From the NCBI GenBank assembly GCA_017526905.1, contig JAFXQT010000089.1, forward strand, positions 1 through 36,270: a stretch of 36,270 nucleotides of DNA, given 5' to 3'. The stretch comes from Bacteroidaceae bacterium. GTDB lineage: Bacteria > Bacteroidota > Bacteroidia > Bacteroidales > Bacteroidaceae. The notes under the pieces are model-generated. The model was not told the origin of the DNA and searched no databases. It was given only the letters and a program-made list of their open reading frames with translations. Positions within the stretch are counted from its first letter, which is position 1, and each line of letters starts with the position of its first letter. The translations under genes were made by a program, and so were the position numbers. Positions 15,957 through 24,139 of this stretch are shown one piece after another.

Positions 15957-17978
15957 TCATTCCTCTCCTATCCTCACGCCCACCACAGGCTTCCCCTGTT
16001 TATCAATAAAGCGTGCGCAGAAGTCGCTCATACCAGGGCCATTTATCACGGCGCAGTGCAGCACATTACGGCCACGCCGGAGCGAAACGCGTGCCGACGC
16101 ACCATCGTCGCGAACCATGCGGCGGTCGCCAGACAGCAGCAGGATTTCCTCGCCGTTCAGCCACCACTTTGAAGCGCCATTGCTGCCTGCTGCCAAACGC
16201 ACATCGGGGATATCCTCGTCGCACATAATCACCGTCGCCGCCCAGAACAAGACGCCATAGGGCTGCATGCCCAGCAGGTCGGCAAAGCGAAACAGTTTCA
16301 CGTTGTAGCGTTCGCTTTCCACCGCGTGCCAAGCCAGCCACCTGCCGCCTACCTTCACCTTCTGCCCGTCCTTGGGCATCGAGCGCTGGTCCACGGCGAA
16401 GGGCGGCGTGGCAAACGCTTCGTTCAGATAGCTGTCCGTGAAAACGGTATTGGAGGGATTCGGCTTGGCAATGGGTTCCAGCACCAGCCAACGGCGAATG
16501 AATCCCTCGCTGTCGGGCGTGGCCGGGGCTGCCTTGGCTGCCACAGACGAGAAGTAAGGCTCGCGCACCTTGAACTGCAGCCAATCTACGCTAATGCCTG
16601 CTCCCTCGGCCACCACACACAGGGTGCCGACACCCTCAGGCACCGATTCGAGCTGTGCCGTCAGCGTAACCCATTGCCCGCGCATGTCGCGATGGCGACC
16701 ACCCTCTTGCTGCACCTTGATGGGCAGCCGGGCAATGACACGCCCCTTTGCATTGGTCTGTCGCACCACCAGCTGAGCATCGGCCATGGCCCGCACGTTG
16801 GCCACCAGGTAAACACCGCCCACATCCTTAGCGCGCAATGCACGCTGGGTGTTGAGCTGGCGCAGGTTACCGAAATCCACATCGGCATAGGTTATCCAAC
16901 TGCCCGCCTGTGGCAACACGGCGTGCCAACCGCGAAAAGTATCGGCCGAATCGTTGTAGGCATAGGTCACCCCCGTGCTGCACGAGCTGTAGCGATCCAC
17001 CTCGATGCACTGTGTGGCCGCATTCACGCCCACGCCGCGCAAGGTTGGCACCACCTCTCGGATGGTGCCGTCGGCATTAAAGAACAGCCTGTCGATATGT
17101 GCCGAACGCAGCTTGTCGAAGTGCGGCGAATAGTCGTTGTGGTGGTAAAAGAGCAGCCACTGGCCGCGATACTCAACAATGCTGTGGTGGTTGGTCCAGC
17201 AGCGGTTGGGGTGCTCCTTCATAATAATGCCCTTGAACTGCCATGGCCCCAACGGCTTATCGCTCATGGCATAGGCCAGCGTCTCAGTGCCGCCCTCGTG
17301 CCGCACCCAAGGGAAAGTCAGATAGTAGTGCCCACCATGTTTGAAGGCAAAGGGCCCTTCCTTGAAGCCGTCGGGCAGCCCCTGCATTTCCTGCACGCCA
17401 CCATCCAGATGCTTCATGTCTGCATGCAGCCTGGCACCGCGCATGGGGCCGCCGGCCCAGTAGATATAAGCCTGCCCATCGTCGTCCACCAGCACACAGG
17501 GGTCTATGCCCGTCACGCCGGCAATGGGTTCGGGCTCGCAGGTGAACGGCCCCTCGGGCTGGTCGGCCGTGGCCACGCCAACGGCAAAGCCACGTCCCTG
17601 GCGGGGTGCATCGGGGAAATAGAAATAGTAGCGGCCATCCTTGCACACACAGTCGGGTGCCCACATAGAGTAGCCATCGGCCTTGCCCCAGGGCACCTCT
17701 GCCTGCGTCACAATCACGCCGTGGTCGGTCCATTCCGTGAGGTTCTCCGACGAGAACACATGGTAGTCGGCCATGCAGAACCAGTCCTGCCGCTGGCCGG
17801 CCGGAGCCGGTATGTCGTGCGATGGGTACAGATACACCTTGCCGTTAAACACGCGTGCCGTAGGGTCGGCCGTAAACTGGTCACGGACGATGGGATTCTG
17901 CCCCATCACCGTCCGGCCAACTGGTGCAAGTACAAAGAGGGTGCACCACGTCAGAAGATTGTGTTTCAGACTTAACAT
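15957..17978 (-). CDS. GH43-family glycosidase with CBM6-like and extra C-terminal domains
   Basis: I start at the ATG at 17976-17978 (MLSLKHNLL), giving 673 residues with a hydrophobic signal-like N-terminus. The upstream in-frame extension has no signal-peptide character. The GH43 domain shows the base Asp in ADPTARVF (about D38), Asp in VTGIDPCVL and the acid Glu in GFKEGPFAF, followed by YYLTFPW. A CBM6-like beta-sandwich follows at about 355-490 (YADVDFG, GTLCVVAEGAGISVDWLQF). After it comes a region to the C-terminus (LLGMQPYGVLFWAATVI, KWWLNGEEI) of the type seen in acetylxylan-esterase-linked or PA14-like modules. Likely substrates are xylan or arabinoxylan side chains. It is the upstream gene of the GH43 pair. 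Confidence 0.85.
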   Translation of the reverse strand: MLSLKHNLLTWCTLFVLAPVGRTVMGQNPIVRDQFTADPTARVFNGKVYLYPSHDIPAPAGQRQDWFCMADYHVFSSENLTEWTDHGVIVTQAEVPWGKADGYSMWAPDCVCKDGRYYFYFPDAPRQGRGFAVGVATADQPEGPFTCEPEPIAGVTGIDPCVLVDDDGQAYIYWAGGPMRGARLHADMKHLDGGVQEMQGLPDGFKEGPFAFKHGGHYYLTFPWVRHEGGTETLAYAMSDKPLGPWQFKGIIMKEHPNRCWTNHHSIVEYRGQWLLFYHHNDYSPHFDKLRSAHIDRLFFNADGTIREVVPTLRGVGVNAATQCIEVDRYSSCSTGVTYAYNDSADTFRGWHAVLPQAGSWITYADVDFGNLRQLNTQRALRAKDVGGVYLVANVRAMADAQLVVRQTNAKGRVIARLPIKVQQEGGRHRDMRGQWVTLTAQLESVPEGVGTLCVVAEGAGISVDWLQFKVREPYFSSVAAKAAPATPDSEGFIRRWLVLEPIAKPNPSNTVFTDSYLNEAFATPPFAVDQRSMPKDGQKVKVGGRWLAWHAVESERYNVKLFRFADLLGMQPYGVLFWAATVIMCDEDIPDVRLAAGSNGASKWWLNGEEILLLSGDRRMVRDDGASARVSLRRGRNVLHCAVINGPGMSDFCARFIDKQGKPVVGVRIGEE

Positions 17979-18121
17979 ATACAACAATGTGAATAGTTTC
18001 TGCCGCGAATATAGGCATAAGACAGGACATAGGTACATGCGAGCGACCTAATTTCTGCCGGAAGATACAATTATGCACTACTTTTGAAGCGACGACGCAA
18101 GCCGCCTTCGTTTCTGCAAGA

Positions 18122-18160
18122 CAAAAATGCGAGAGGCCGGACCTTAGTCCAGCCTCTCGC
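18122..18160 (-). terminator. Intrinsic terminator (minus strand) downstream of the 1081-residue protein
   Basis: GCGAGAGGC (18129-18137) pairs with GCCTCTCGC (18152-18160), and the inner GGAC/GTCC extends the stem. Read on the minus strand it is followed by ATTTTTGT. Confidence 0.85.
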
Positions 18161-18168
18161 TCGTACGC

Positions 18169-18264
18169 TTATCTCCAACCTTGGTTGTTGCGTTCTTCTT
18201 CGGGACGCCAGTCGTCATCCCAAACATTGTAGTGCGGAGCGGCCGGCGTGACGTATACATTGCG
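18169..18264 (-). pseudogene. Short in-frame C-terminal remnant after the 1081-residue protein
   Basis: Past the stop of the large secreted protein the same frame continues TGA-GAA-TGC-TGA. It then stays open for 31 codons containing NVYVTPAAPHYNVWDDDW and ending EEERNNQGWR before a TAA and the terminator. The composition is protein-like (acidic, aromatic) rather than random. There is no start codon of its own in frame. It is best read as the 3' remnant of a lost gene, although stop-codon readthrough cannot be excluded from sequence alone. Confidence 0.45.
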
Positions 18265-18273
18265 TCAGCATTC

Positions 18274-21200
18274 TCACTTCACGACCACCTTGCGGCCCTG
18301 GCCGATGTAGAGCCCACGTGTGGGCTGTGCCACGCGCCGTCCGCTCAGGTCGTAGTAAGTGCCCTTGCCTGCCTTGGCTTCCAGCATTTGGCTTATCCGG
18401 GTTACGATGTCGTTGTTCAGATAGTAGCCCTTCACGCCACTGCCTGCCTCGCCTGCAATGTAGGCCCGGAAGCCAGTCAGGGTTTCGCCATCCCAGTGGA
18501 AGAAGCCCACCTTGTCCTCGCTGCTGCCCAGCACGTAGTGCGTGGCGCCGTCAAATGCGATCGGCAGATAGGTGCCCACCAGTGTTCCGCCGGTTGCGAT
18601 GTCGGCAGCTTCAGCCGCGGGTGTGATGGTGGCTGTGGCCGATGCACTTTGGGCCACCAGCAGCACGGGAGTTCCGGCAGCAACGGTGGTCGATGGCTCG
18701 GACATGTTCAGTTCGGTGCCGTCCTTGGAAAGCGTGTAAGCCTCAGCCTCGGTCAAGGCTGCTGCATAGGGCAGGCAGAGGGTGGCGTAATAGTAGTCGT
18801 CGCCGCCATCGTCCAGGGCCACAGGCAGTTCCGTTACTGCTTCGAGATACCAACTGGTGTAGCGAGCATTGGTCGAAGCATTGATGGTCAGGTTGCCACC
18901 GCGGTCTGCACTGCTGGAATTATCGCCATTATCATAGAAATGGGCATTATTTGAGAGGATGGCATAGCCGCCATTGGTCTGCCCATCCTGGAAGGTAACC
19001 TGCGAAGCTGCATCGCCAGTAACCCAAGCCCAGGCACTGGTATTCATACCATTGCTCAAGCCCGAGCTGAAGTTGGTGAGTGTGGTGCCATCGAAGTAGA
19101 AGATGGTGCTGGCATCCGTGGCATCGCTCATGGCAAACTTATTGTTGCTGGCCAGGCCTGCTGCAAGATACTTGCTGCTGGTTTGGCCTTTGATGCGGTA
19201 GAAGCCGGCTGCGGGCAGGTTCAGCGCGTAGTTGGCAAGCATCTGTTGGGCAGCGGCCAGATTCTGCTCCGAGTATCCCGACTTCAGCTGAGCGATAAGC
19301 GCTGCTTCGTTGCCTGCGTAGCCAGCCAAATCACCGCTCACTTGATACTTGTTCAGCCCAGTGCCCCAATTGACGGCTTCGATCTGTGCAAGCAACTGGT
19401 TGTAGAGGGCCTCACCTTCGAGCACTTCCTCGGCAGTAAATGTCGAGCCCAAATCTGCCCCGTTAGTCCAATATGCCAAGGAGGTGCCGGGGGCGCGGTA
19501 ATTCAGCGCATGGCCATCGGCATTGTAGATGAAGAAGCCACCAGTGAGGAAGGTGCTCGGAGTCAGAGACCACAGCTCATTATGACTCGTGCCAGGAGCA
19601 GCAAGAGAGGCATGAATACTGGCACCTGAATCGTCAATGCCAATGGTGGTGGCAGAACCGAGCACAAGGCCCGTTCCGGCTGCGCGGTTGATGATTTGGA
19701 AACCGGTGTAAGGAGAGCCTATGAAGGCCCACTGGTTGTTAGTGTCATCGTCTGTGGACGGCGCCTGCACATTATCTGCGCCATCGGCTACATAGACTGG
19801 GTAGTACGCATCCTTCAACTTCAGCTTATACCAGACAGGGGCGGTTGCATCGGCTGTGTATTTAACCAACGGCGCTGCCTTGGGTGTGGCAGTGAAAGTA
19901 GCCGTAGTAGCAGCCCCGCTCACGGTCAGGCTGATGGTATTGTAGTCGTAGAAACCAGACCTCTGATACTTTTCGGGCAGGGTGGTGATGACTTCGCCAA
20001 TGCCCACCTTCTCTGCCTCCGGGCTTCGGAACAATTCGTTGTTGCTCTCATCCACAACCACGTAGGTCACCTCCGAAGCCGACAGGATGCGCAACGTGAT
20101 ATCCACAATCGTGCCACCATTGGCAATGATGTGGTTGCTGCTGGTTACATCGTTGATGTCCGCGCCTGGGTTGCCACCTGGGTCAGTGCTGGCCCAGTCC
20201 AGCTTGAAGCGTGCACGATAGTCGCCGGGTGTGGTGGGCATTGTGAATGCCGGCATCTCCTGCTTGCTGCTGTTCAACGCATTGCCTTGGTTGGCATAGG
20301 AGAGCAGTTCGCCATTATACTCGGTGTTTGCCGCTGTTTGGTGGTCGGGATTGGCCACGTAGAAGGCTCCGTCGTTGTCCAGGTCAACATAGAAGAAGCC
20401 GTGCATCCACTGGCCTTGGTAGCCGATGGCAGGAACCAATGTAGCGCCAGCCGGAACCACGAGTACCTGGTCGGTCAGGTCGCGATAGGCAGGCGTATTG
20501 AGCCCATCGTTGGTGATGTCGAAGGTCTTGTCGCCAATGCGGACATTGGTAATGAAACGGTCGGTACGTGTGTATTTCTGATCCTTCGAGAAGTTGATCG
20601 GCCAACGTCCATCCTCGCACTTCACCGTGATGGTGGTGCCGCTGATGGTCACCGTGGCCTTCATATAGTCGTATCCTGCAGGGAAGGTAACGACTACATC
20701 GTTTTCGGTGATAGCGCTCTGCGAAGTCACGCTGCCCCCATTGCTCACGGCCTCGTTCTTGACCGTGACGGCTGTTCCCTCCACGGCGCCATTGATCACG
20801 ACTGTATAATCGTAAGTGCTTGAGGCATAGGTAAACGTAATGGTCTTGTCGGCATCGGCAGTCGCGCTGCCCGTGCCTTGAATTGTATAGCCTGCCAACT
20901 GGGGAGCCTTGATAGTGGCCCCTGTCTTCACGATCATTTCAGCAGGGTCTTGGACAGGATTGTTGCTGGCATCGACATACTGCACGTTTACGACATAGAA
21001 AGGACCATAGGTGATATAAGTGCTATAGCCGCCGGTGCCCGCGCGGAAGCCAAGGTTCACGGTGTTGCAGTTGTAATGGTTGCCGGCAGCATTGTCCAAA
21101 CTGACATGCAGGTCGGCACTGGCAAATTCGGCGGCATAGTCGCCGGCGCGGCGGTTCACGGGCTTGAAGTCCAGCTTTGTGCTGGCATCGAAGTTGCCAC

Positions 21201-21519
21201 CTTCGGCGGATACATAGTTGCCATCGCTGACGCGCTTGATGTTGTACCAACCATCGCCCGTGGTGCTACTTTCCAAGTCAAAGAGGTGCTCCTTATCCAG
21301 CGTACCGACAAAAGAGGTCGAAAAGCCGAACCAGTTGGGATAGCAGAACTGGGTGTTGCTGCTTGAACCTACAATGGCAAAATGCTTTCCTGTGCCTGCC
21401 AACGCGGTGAACTCATCGAACGTAAGCGGGCTGCCTGCACTTGCACGGTCCGTAACGGCCTGTGCCCAACCGGCAGCAGTCAGACAGGCCAATGCAATAA
21501 GTGTAAAGATTCTTTTCAT
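18274..21519 (-). CDS. Large secreted protein with GEVED-type domain and Prevotella-type C-terminal tail
   Basis: The 1081-residue protein has a signal peptide (MKRIFTLIALACLTAAGWAQA). No catalytic domain is recognised. Around residues 370-440 the segment FFYVDLDNDGAFYV then PGDYRARFKLDW matches the GEVED domain found in many secreted Bacteroidetes proteins. Two regions (about 80-130 and 580-690) have repeated W/Y-rich motifs such as GWYNIKRVSDGNYVSA and QWAFIGSPYTGFQIINRAAG that resemble ricin-like lectin repeats. The tail YYDLSGRRVAQP followed by GLYIGQGRKVVVK is the C-terminal motif shared by many exported Prevotella-type proteins. It probably binds or degrades carbohydrate at the cell surface. 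It has its own promoter and terminator. Confidence 0.8.
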   Translation of the reverse strand: MKRIFTLIALACLTAAGWAQAVTDRASAGSPLTFDEFTALAGTGKHFAIVGSSSNTQFCYPNWFGFSTSFVGTLDKEHLFDLESSTTGDGWYNIKRVSDGNYVSAEGGNFDASTKLDFKPVNRRAGDYAAEFASADLHVSLDNAAGNHYNCNTVNLGFRAGTGGYSTYITYGPFYVVNVQYVDASNNPVQDPAEMIVKTGATIKAPQLAGYTIQGTGSATADADKTITFTYASSTYDYTVVINGAVEGTAVTVKNEAVSNGGSVTSQSAITENDVVVTFPAGYDYMKATVTISGTTITVKCEDGRWPINFSKDQKYTRTDRFITNVRIGDKTFDITNDGLNTPAYRDLTDQVLVVPAGATLVPAIGYQGQWMHGFFYVDLDNDGAFYVANPDHQTAANTEYNGELLSYANQGNALNSSKQEMPAFTMPTTPGDYRARFKLDWASTDPGGNPGADINDVTSSNHIIANGGTIVDITLRILSASEVTYVVVDESNNELFRSPEAEKVGIGEVITTLPEKYQRSGFYDYNTISLTVSGAATTATFTATPKAAPLVKYTADATAPVWYKLKLKDAYYPVYVADGADNVQAPSTDDDTNNQWAFIGSPYTGFQIINRAAGTGLVLGSATTIGIDDSGASIHASLAAPGTSHNELWSLTPSTFLTGGFFIYNADGHALNYRAPGTSLAYWTNGADLGSTFTAEEVLEGEALYNQLLAQIEAVNWGTGLNKYQVSGDLAGYAGNEAALIAQLKSGYSEQNLAAAQQMLANYALNLPAAGFYRIKGQTSSKYLAAGLASNNKFAMSDATDASTIFYFDGTTLTNFSSGLSNGMNTSAWAWVTGDAASQVTFQDGQTNGGYAILSNNAHFYDNGDNSSSADRGGNLTINASTNARYTSWYLEAVTELPVALDDGGDDYYYATLCLPYAAALTEAEAYTLSKDGTELNMSEPSTTVAAGTPVLLVAQSASATATITPAAEAADIATGGTLVGTYLPIAFDGATHYVLGSSEDKVGFFHWDGETLTGFRAYIAGEAGSGVKGYYLNNDIVTRISQMLEAKAGKGTYYDLSGRRVAQPTRGLYIGQGRKVVVK

Positions 21520-21638
21520 AGGTCACAAAGATTATAGTTAGTATATGAAGGTATTCTTCGCATCCAATCGTGAGCCACGCCAATGTACATCCCCACATCC
21601 GATTCCCTTTGGCTCTGTTTCCCATTAGTATTACGGCA

Positions 21639-21668
21639 CAAAGTTAGCGATAAGTTTTGAACAACCAA
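21639..21668 (-). promoter_or_regulatory. Promoter of the 1081-residue protein gene
   Basis: On the minus strand TAACTTTG (21646 down to 21639) and TTG (21668 down to 21666) are spaced by 19 bases. The start codon is about 120 bases downstream. Confidence 0.8.
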
Positions 21669-21857
21669 CTATTCCGAGGAGTTTTTTTTCTTTATCAGCA
21701 GCAGTCCCTGCCCTCTGCACCACACCAAAAGGTCACGACACAGGGCTGCGCAGCCAGCCGCACGCACACGCCCCGCCAAGCCGCGGGCCAGTGCCAGCCT
21801 GGCAGCGGCTTGGCATCCGACCTGCGGCAGCAGGGCATGGTGCTTCAGGGCAGCGGC

Positions 21858-22643
21858 TCAGATGCCTTCGCCATCGGTAAAACCTATTTGCTTGATGGGC
21901 TTCGACTGCCGCACCACCGAGCAAGGCTCCACGTCGTGAGTAATCCACAGGTTGCCGCCCACCACGGCATCGTGGCCTATGGTGATGCGGCCCAGCACGG
22001 TGGTGTTGGCATAGATGGTCACGTTGTCCTGAATGATGGGATGGCGCGGCTGGTCGAGCAGGCGGCCCGAAGCATCGTGCTGGAAATTCTTGGCACCCAA
22101 CGTAACGCCCTGATAGAGCATTACGTGGTTGCCGATGATGGCCGTGGCCCCGATGACGATGCCGGTGCCGTGGTCGATGGCAAAGGCCCGCCCGATGGTG
22201 GCGGCAGGGTGTATGTCGATGCCCGTGAGCGAGTGGGCACGCTCGGTGATGATGCGAGGCAGCAGGGGCACCCCTACCTGATGCAACAGGTGAGCCACCC
22301 TGTAGCTGAGTATGGCCACAATGGCCGGGTAGCAGCACAGCACTTCGGCCACCGATGTGGCTGCCGGGTCGCGCTGGCTGATGGCGGCCGCATCGGCCTG
22401 CAAGGCGCGCCACACCCCTGGCAACTGCTGCCAAAAGGCGGCGGCCAGGGCGGCGGCCCGCTCGTCGGGCTGGGCCTGCCCTGTGGGTGCAGTGGCCTCG
22501 GTGGCCTGCACACTCCAGCGTATCAGGCTGAGCAGCAACGCTTCCCTGGATGGCATAGGGGCGGACGCATCGAAGGGAGGAATGCCATGCTCCGCGAGCA
22601 GTTGCTGGCGGAGCACGGCAAGAAAGGTATCAACAGGTAACAT
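21858..22643 (-). CDS. cysE: Serine O-acetyltransferase
   Basis: The 261-residue protein has the alpha-helical N-terminal half of serine acetyltransferases. A left-handed beta-helix of hexapeptide repeats starts near residue 140 (GIDIHPAATIGRAFAIDHGTGIVIG), with the catalytic His residues in GIDIHP (H145) and IDHG (H158). A YQGVTLGAK motif and an INDNV-type turn follow. It transfers acetyl from acetyl-CoA to L-serine, the first step of cysteine synthesis. The C-terminus ends GFTDGEGI and lacks an obvious terminal Ile-peptide match beyond that Ile, which in other species docks into CysK. It follows cysK by 81 bases on the same strand, forming a cysteine operon. Confidence 0.93.
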   Translation of the reverse strand: MLPVDTFLAVLRQQLLAEHGIPPFDASAPMPSREALLLSLIRWSVQATEATAPTGQAQPDERAAALAAAFWQQLPGVWRALQADAAAISQRDPAATSVAEVLCCYPAIVAILSYRVAHLLHQVGVPLLPRIITERAHSLTGIDIHPAATIGRAFAIDHGTGIVIGATAIIGNHVMLYQGVTLGAKNFQHDASGRLLDQPRHPIIQDNVTIYANTTVLGRITIGHDAVVGGNLWITHDVEPCSVVRQSKPIKQIGFTDGEGI

Positions 22644-22724
22644 GAAAGCTGTCGGTTTGTGGTTATAAGCAGGTGTTCACAATTGGTTTTATAAAGCTAC
22701 TGAAGGTATGCCCGTTCGCGCACA

Positions 22725-23651
22725 CTACACCTCGGCACCGAACAGGCCGGTGGAGAGGTAGCGCTCGCCTGTGTCGGGGAACACGGCCACGATGTTCTTG
22801 CCGGCATGTTCGGGCATGCGGGCCAGCCGCAGCGCAGCGGCATAGGCGGCACCGGAGGAGATGCCCACGAGCAGCCCTTCGCGCTGGGCCAACAGGCGGG
22901 CATGTTGGCGTGCCTCGTCGTCGGTCACGGTGAGCACCTCGTCGATGGCCGCAGCATCGTAGGTGTCGGGAACGAAACCGGCACCGATGCCCTGGATGGC
23001 GTGCTTGCCTGCCTGACCTGTCGAAAGCACTGCCGAGGTGGCAGGCTCTACGGCCACCACGCGGACGGACGGGTTGTGGCGCTTCAGCGCGCGTCCGGTG
23101 CCACTCACCGTGCCGCCGGTGCCCACGCCAGCCACCAATATATCGACCTGCCCATCGGTGTCGGCCCATATCTCCTGGGCTGTGGTGCGCTCATGCACGG
23201 CTGGATTAGCCGGGTTGACAAACTGGCCGAGGATGATGGCACCCGGTGTCTGGCTACTCAACTCGTTGGCGGCGGCAATGGCACCCTTCATGCCCTGAGC
23301 GCCGGGCGTGAGTTTCAGCTCGGCTCCATAGGCCTGCAGCAGTGCACGCCGTTCCACCGACATGGTGTCGGGCATAACCAACACCACCCGATAGCCCTTG
23401 CTGCGGCCCACCCATGCCAGGCCGATGCCGGTGTTGCCGCTGGTGGGCTCTACGATGGTGGCACCCGGCTGCAGCAGGCCACGCTGTTCGGCATCCTGAA
23501 TCATGGCCAGCGCTATGCGGTCCTTCACGCTTCCGCCCGGGTTGAAATACTCAAGTTTGGCCACGACGGAGGCTTGTTGCCCCTCGGCCTCACGCAGGCG
23601 CAGCAACGGTGTGCGCCCAATCAGTTGGGTAAGGTTGTTGTAAATCATCAT
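22725..23651 (-). CDS. cysK: Cysteine synthase A (O-acetylserine sulfhydrylase)
   Basis: The 308-residue PLP enzyme has the Schiff-base lysine in GGSVKDRIA (K43), the substrate loop TSGNTG (70-75), the glycine-rich phosphate loop [11 protein letters not shown] and the late VGISSGAA motif. It makes cysteine from O-acetylserine and sulfide. Length and motif order match CysK rather than the longer cystathionine beta-synthase. Two Met codons open the gene and either could be used. The fold-back repeat copy B ends only 13 bases upstream of the start codon, so its promoter and leader must lie in or beyond that repeat. It is the first gene of the cysK-cysE pair. Confidence 0.95.
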   Translation of the reverse strand: MMIYNNLTQLIGRTPLLRLREAEGQQASVVAKLEYFNPGGSVKDRIALAMIQDAEQRGLLQPGATIVEPTSGNTGIGLAWVGRSKGYRVVLVMPDTMSVERRALLQAYGAELKLTPGAQGMKGAIAAANELSSQTPGAIILGQFVNPANPAVHERTTAQEIWADTDGQVDILVAGVGTGGTVSGTGRALKRHNPSVRVVAVEPATSAVLSTGQAGKHAIQGIGAGFVPDTYDAAAIDEVLTVTDDEARQHARLLAQREGLLVGISSGAAYAAALRLARMPEHAGKNIVAVFPDTGERYLSTGLFGAEV

Positions 23652-23664
23652 GTGTTTGTGTTTA

Positions 23665-23841
23665 GGTGGGTTCTATAAATTAGCTTTGAATAGCTCTTAG
23701 GCTATTTCCGAACAGATTTTGTTTCAAGGCCGCCGGGGCGTAGCGGGCTACGTCCCAAGGACTTGAAGCAAAAGATGCCGGAAAGAGGCAAGAGCGAACA
23801 AAGATAATTCATAGAGAATTTATTAATTAATAGAACGCACC
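23665..23841 (-). repeat. Fold-back (MITE-like) repeat, copy B, in the cysK leader
   Basis: This is the reverse-oriented copy of the element at 3-211. It is flanked by TTTA on both sides (23661-23664 and 23842-23845), consistent with a 4-bp target duplication. It lacks the 32-base tip insertion of copy A. Its centre is a clean palindromic tip (GGGACGTAGC-CC-GCTACGCCCC when read on the minus strand). Ends GGTGGGTTCTAT and ATAGAACGCACC are imperfect versions of the copy A ends. No coding capacity. Confidence 0.87.
23799..23806 (-). promoter_or_regulatory. -7 element inside repeat copy B, facing cysK
   Basis: Read on the minus strand, TATCTTTG fits TAnnTTTG exactly. A transcript from here would start near 23792 and carry the remaining repeat as a hairpin-forming leader of about 140 nt before cysK. 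No clear -33 TTTG is seen, so activity is uncertain. Confidence 0.45.
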
Positions 23842-23902
23842 TTTAATAAAGTGGTTATTAAGAAAAGGGTTGATTGTGAATGAACGGTGCAACACAAAAC
23901 AA

Positions 23903-23942
23903 AGGTTCCGCCCATCAGTGTGGATGAGCGGAACCTCTGCCT
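23903..23942 (-). terminator. Possible terminator downstream of the GH-A glycosidase gene
   Basis: AGGTTCCGC (23903-23911) pairs with GCGGAACCT (23928-23936), with an inner CATC/GATG pair. On the minus strand the stem is followed by TTGTTTTGTG. It lies about 200 bases past the stop at 24140. Confidence 0.65.
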
Positions 23943-24139
23943 ATGTGTGTAGAATGAATCTTTTCCTGCCTATGGCACTACTATACACGCTTCTGACCCG
24001 CTCGGTTTGTAGCAGGGACAACAACACTGTGTATGGACGTTTGTGCCAGTCATGATGCCGCAAAGGTAATGGGCGCTGTAGCCCCAACGCAAGCATCCGG
24101 CTGTAAAAACGGCCGAAAGGTGCGAGATATTGACTTATA

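Noticed and set aside
18181-18954. 257-codon plus-strand open frame
   Set aside because: It lies antisense to the large secreted protein and has Cys/His-rich shadow composition.
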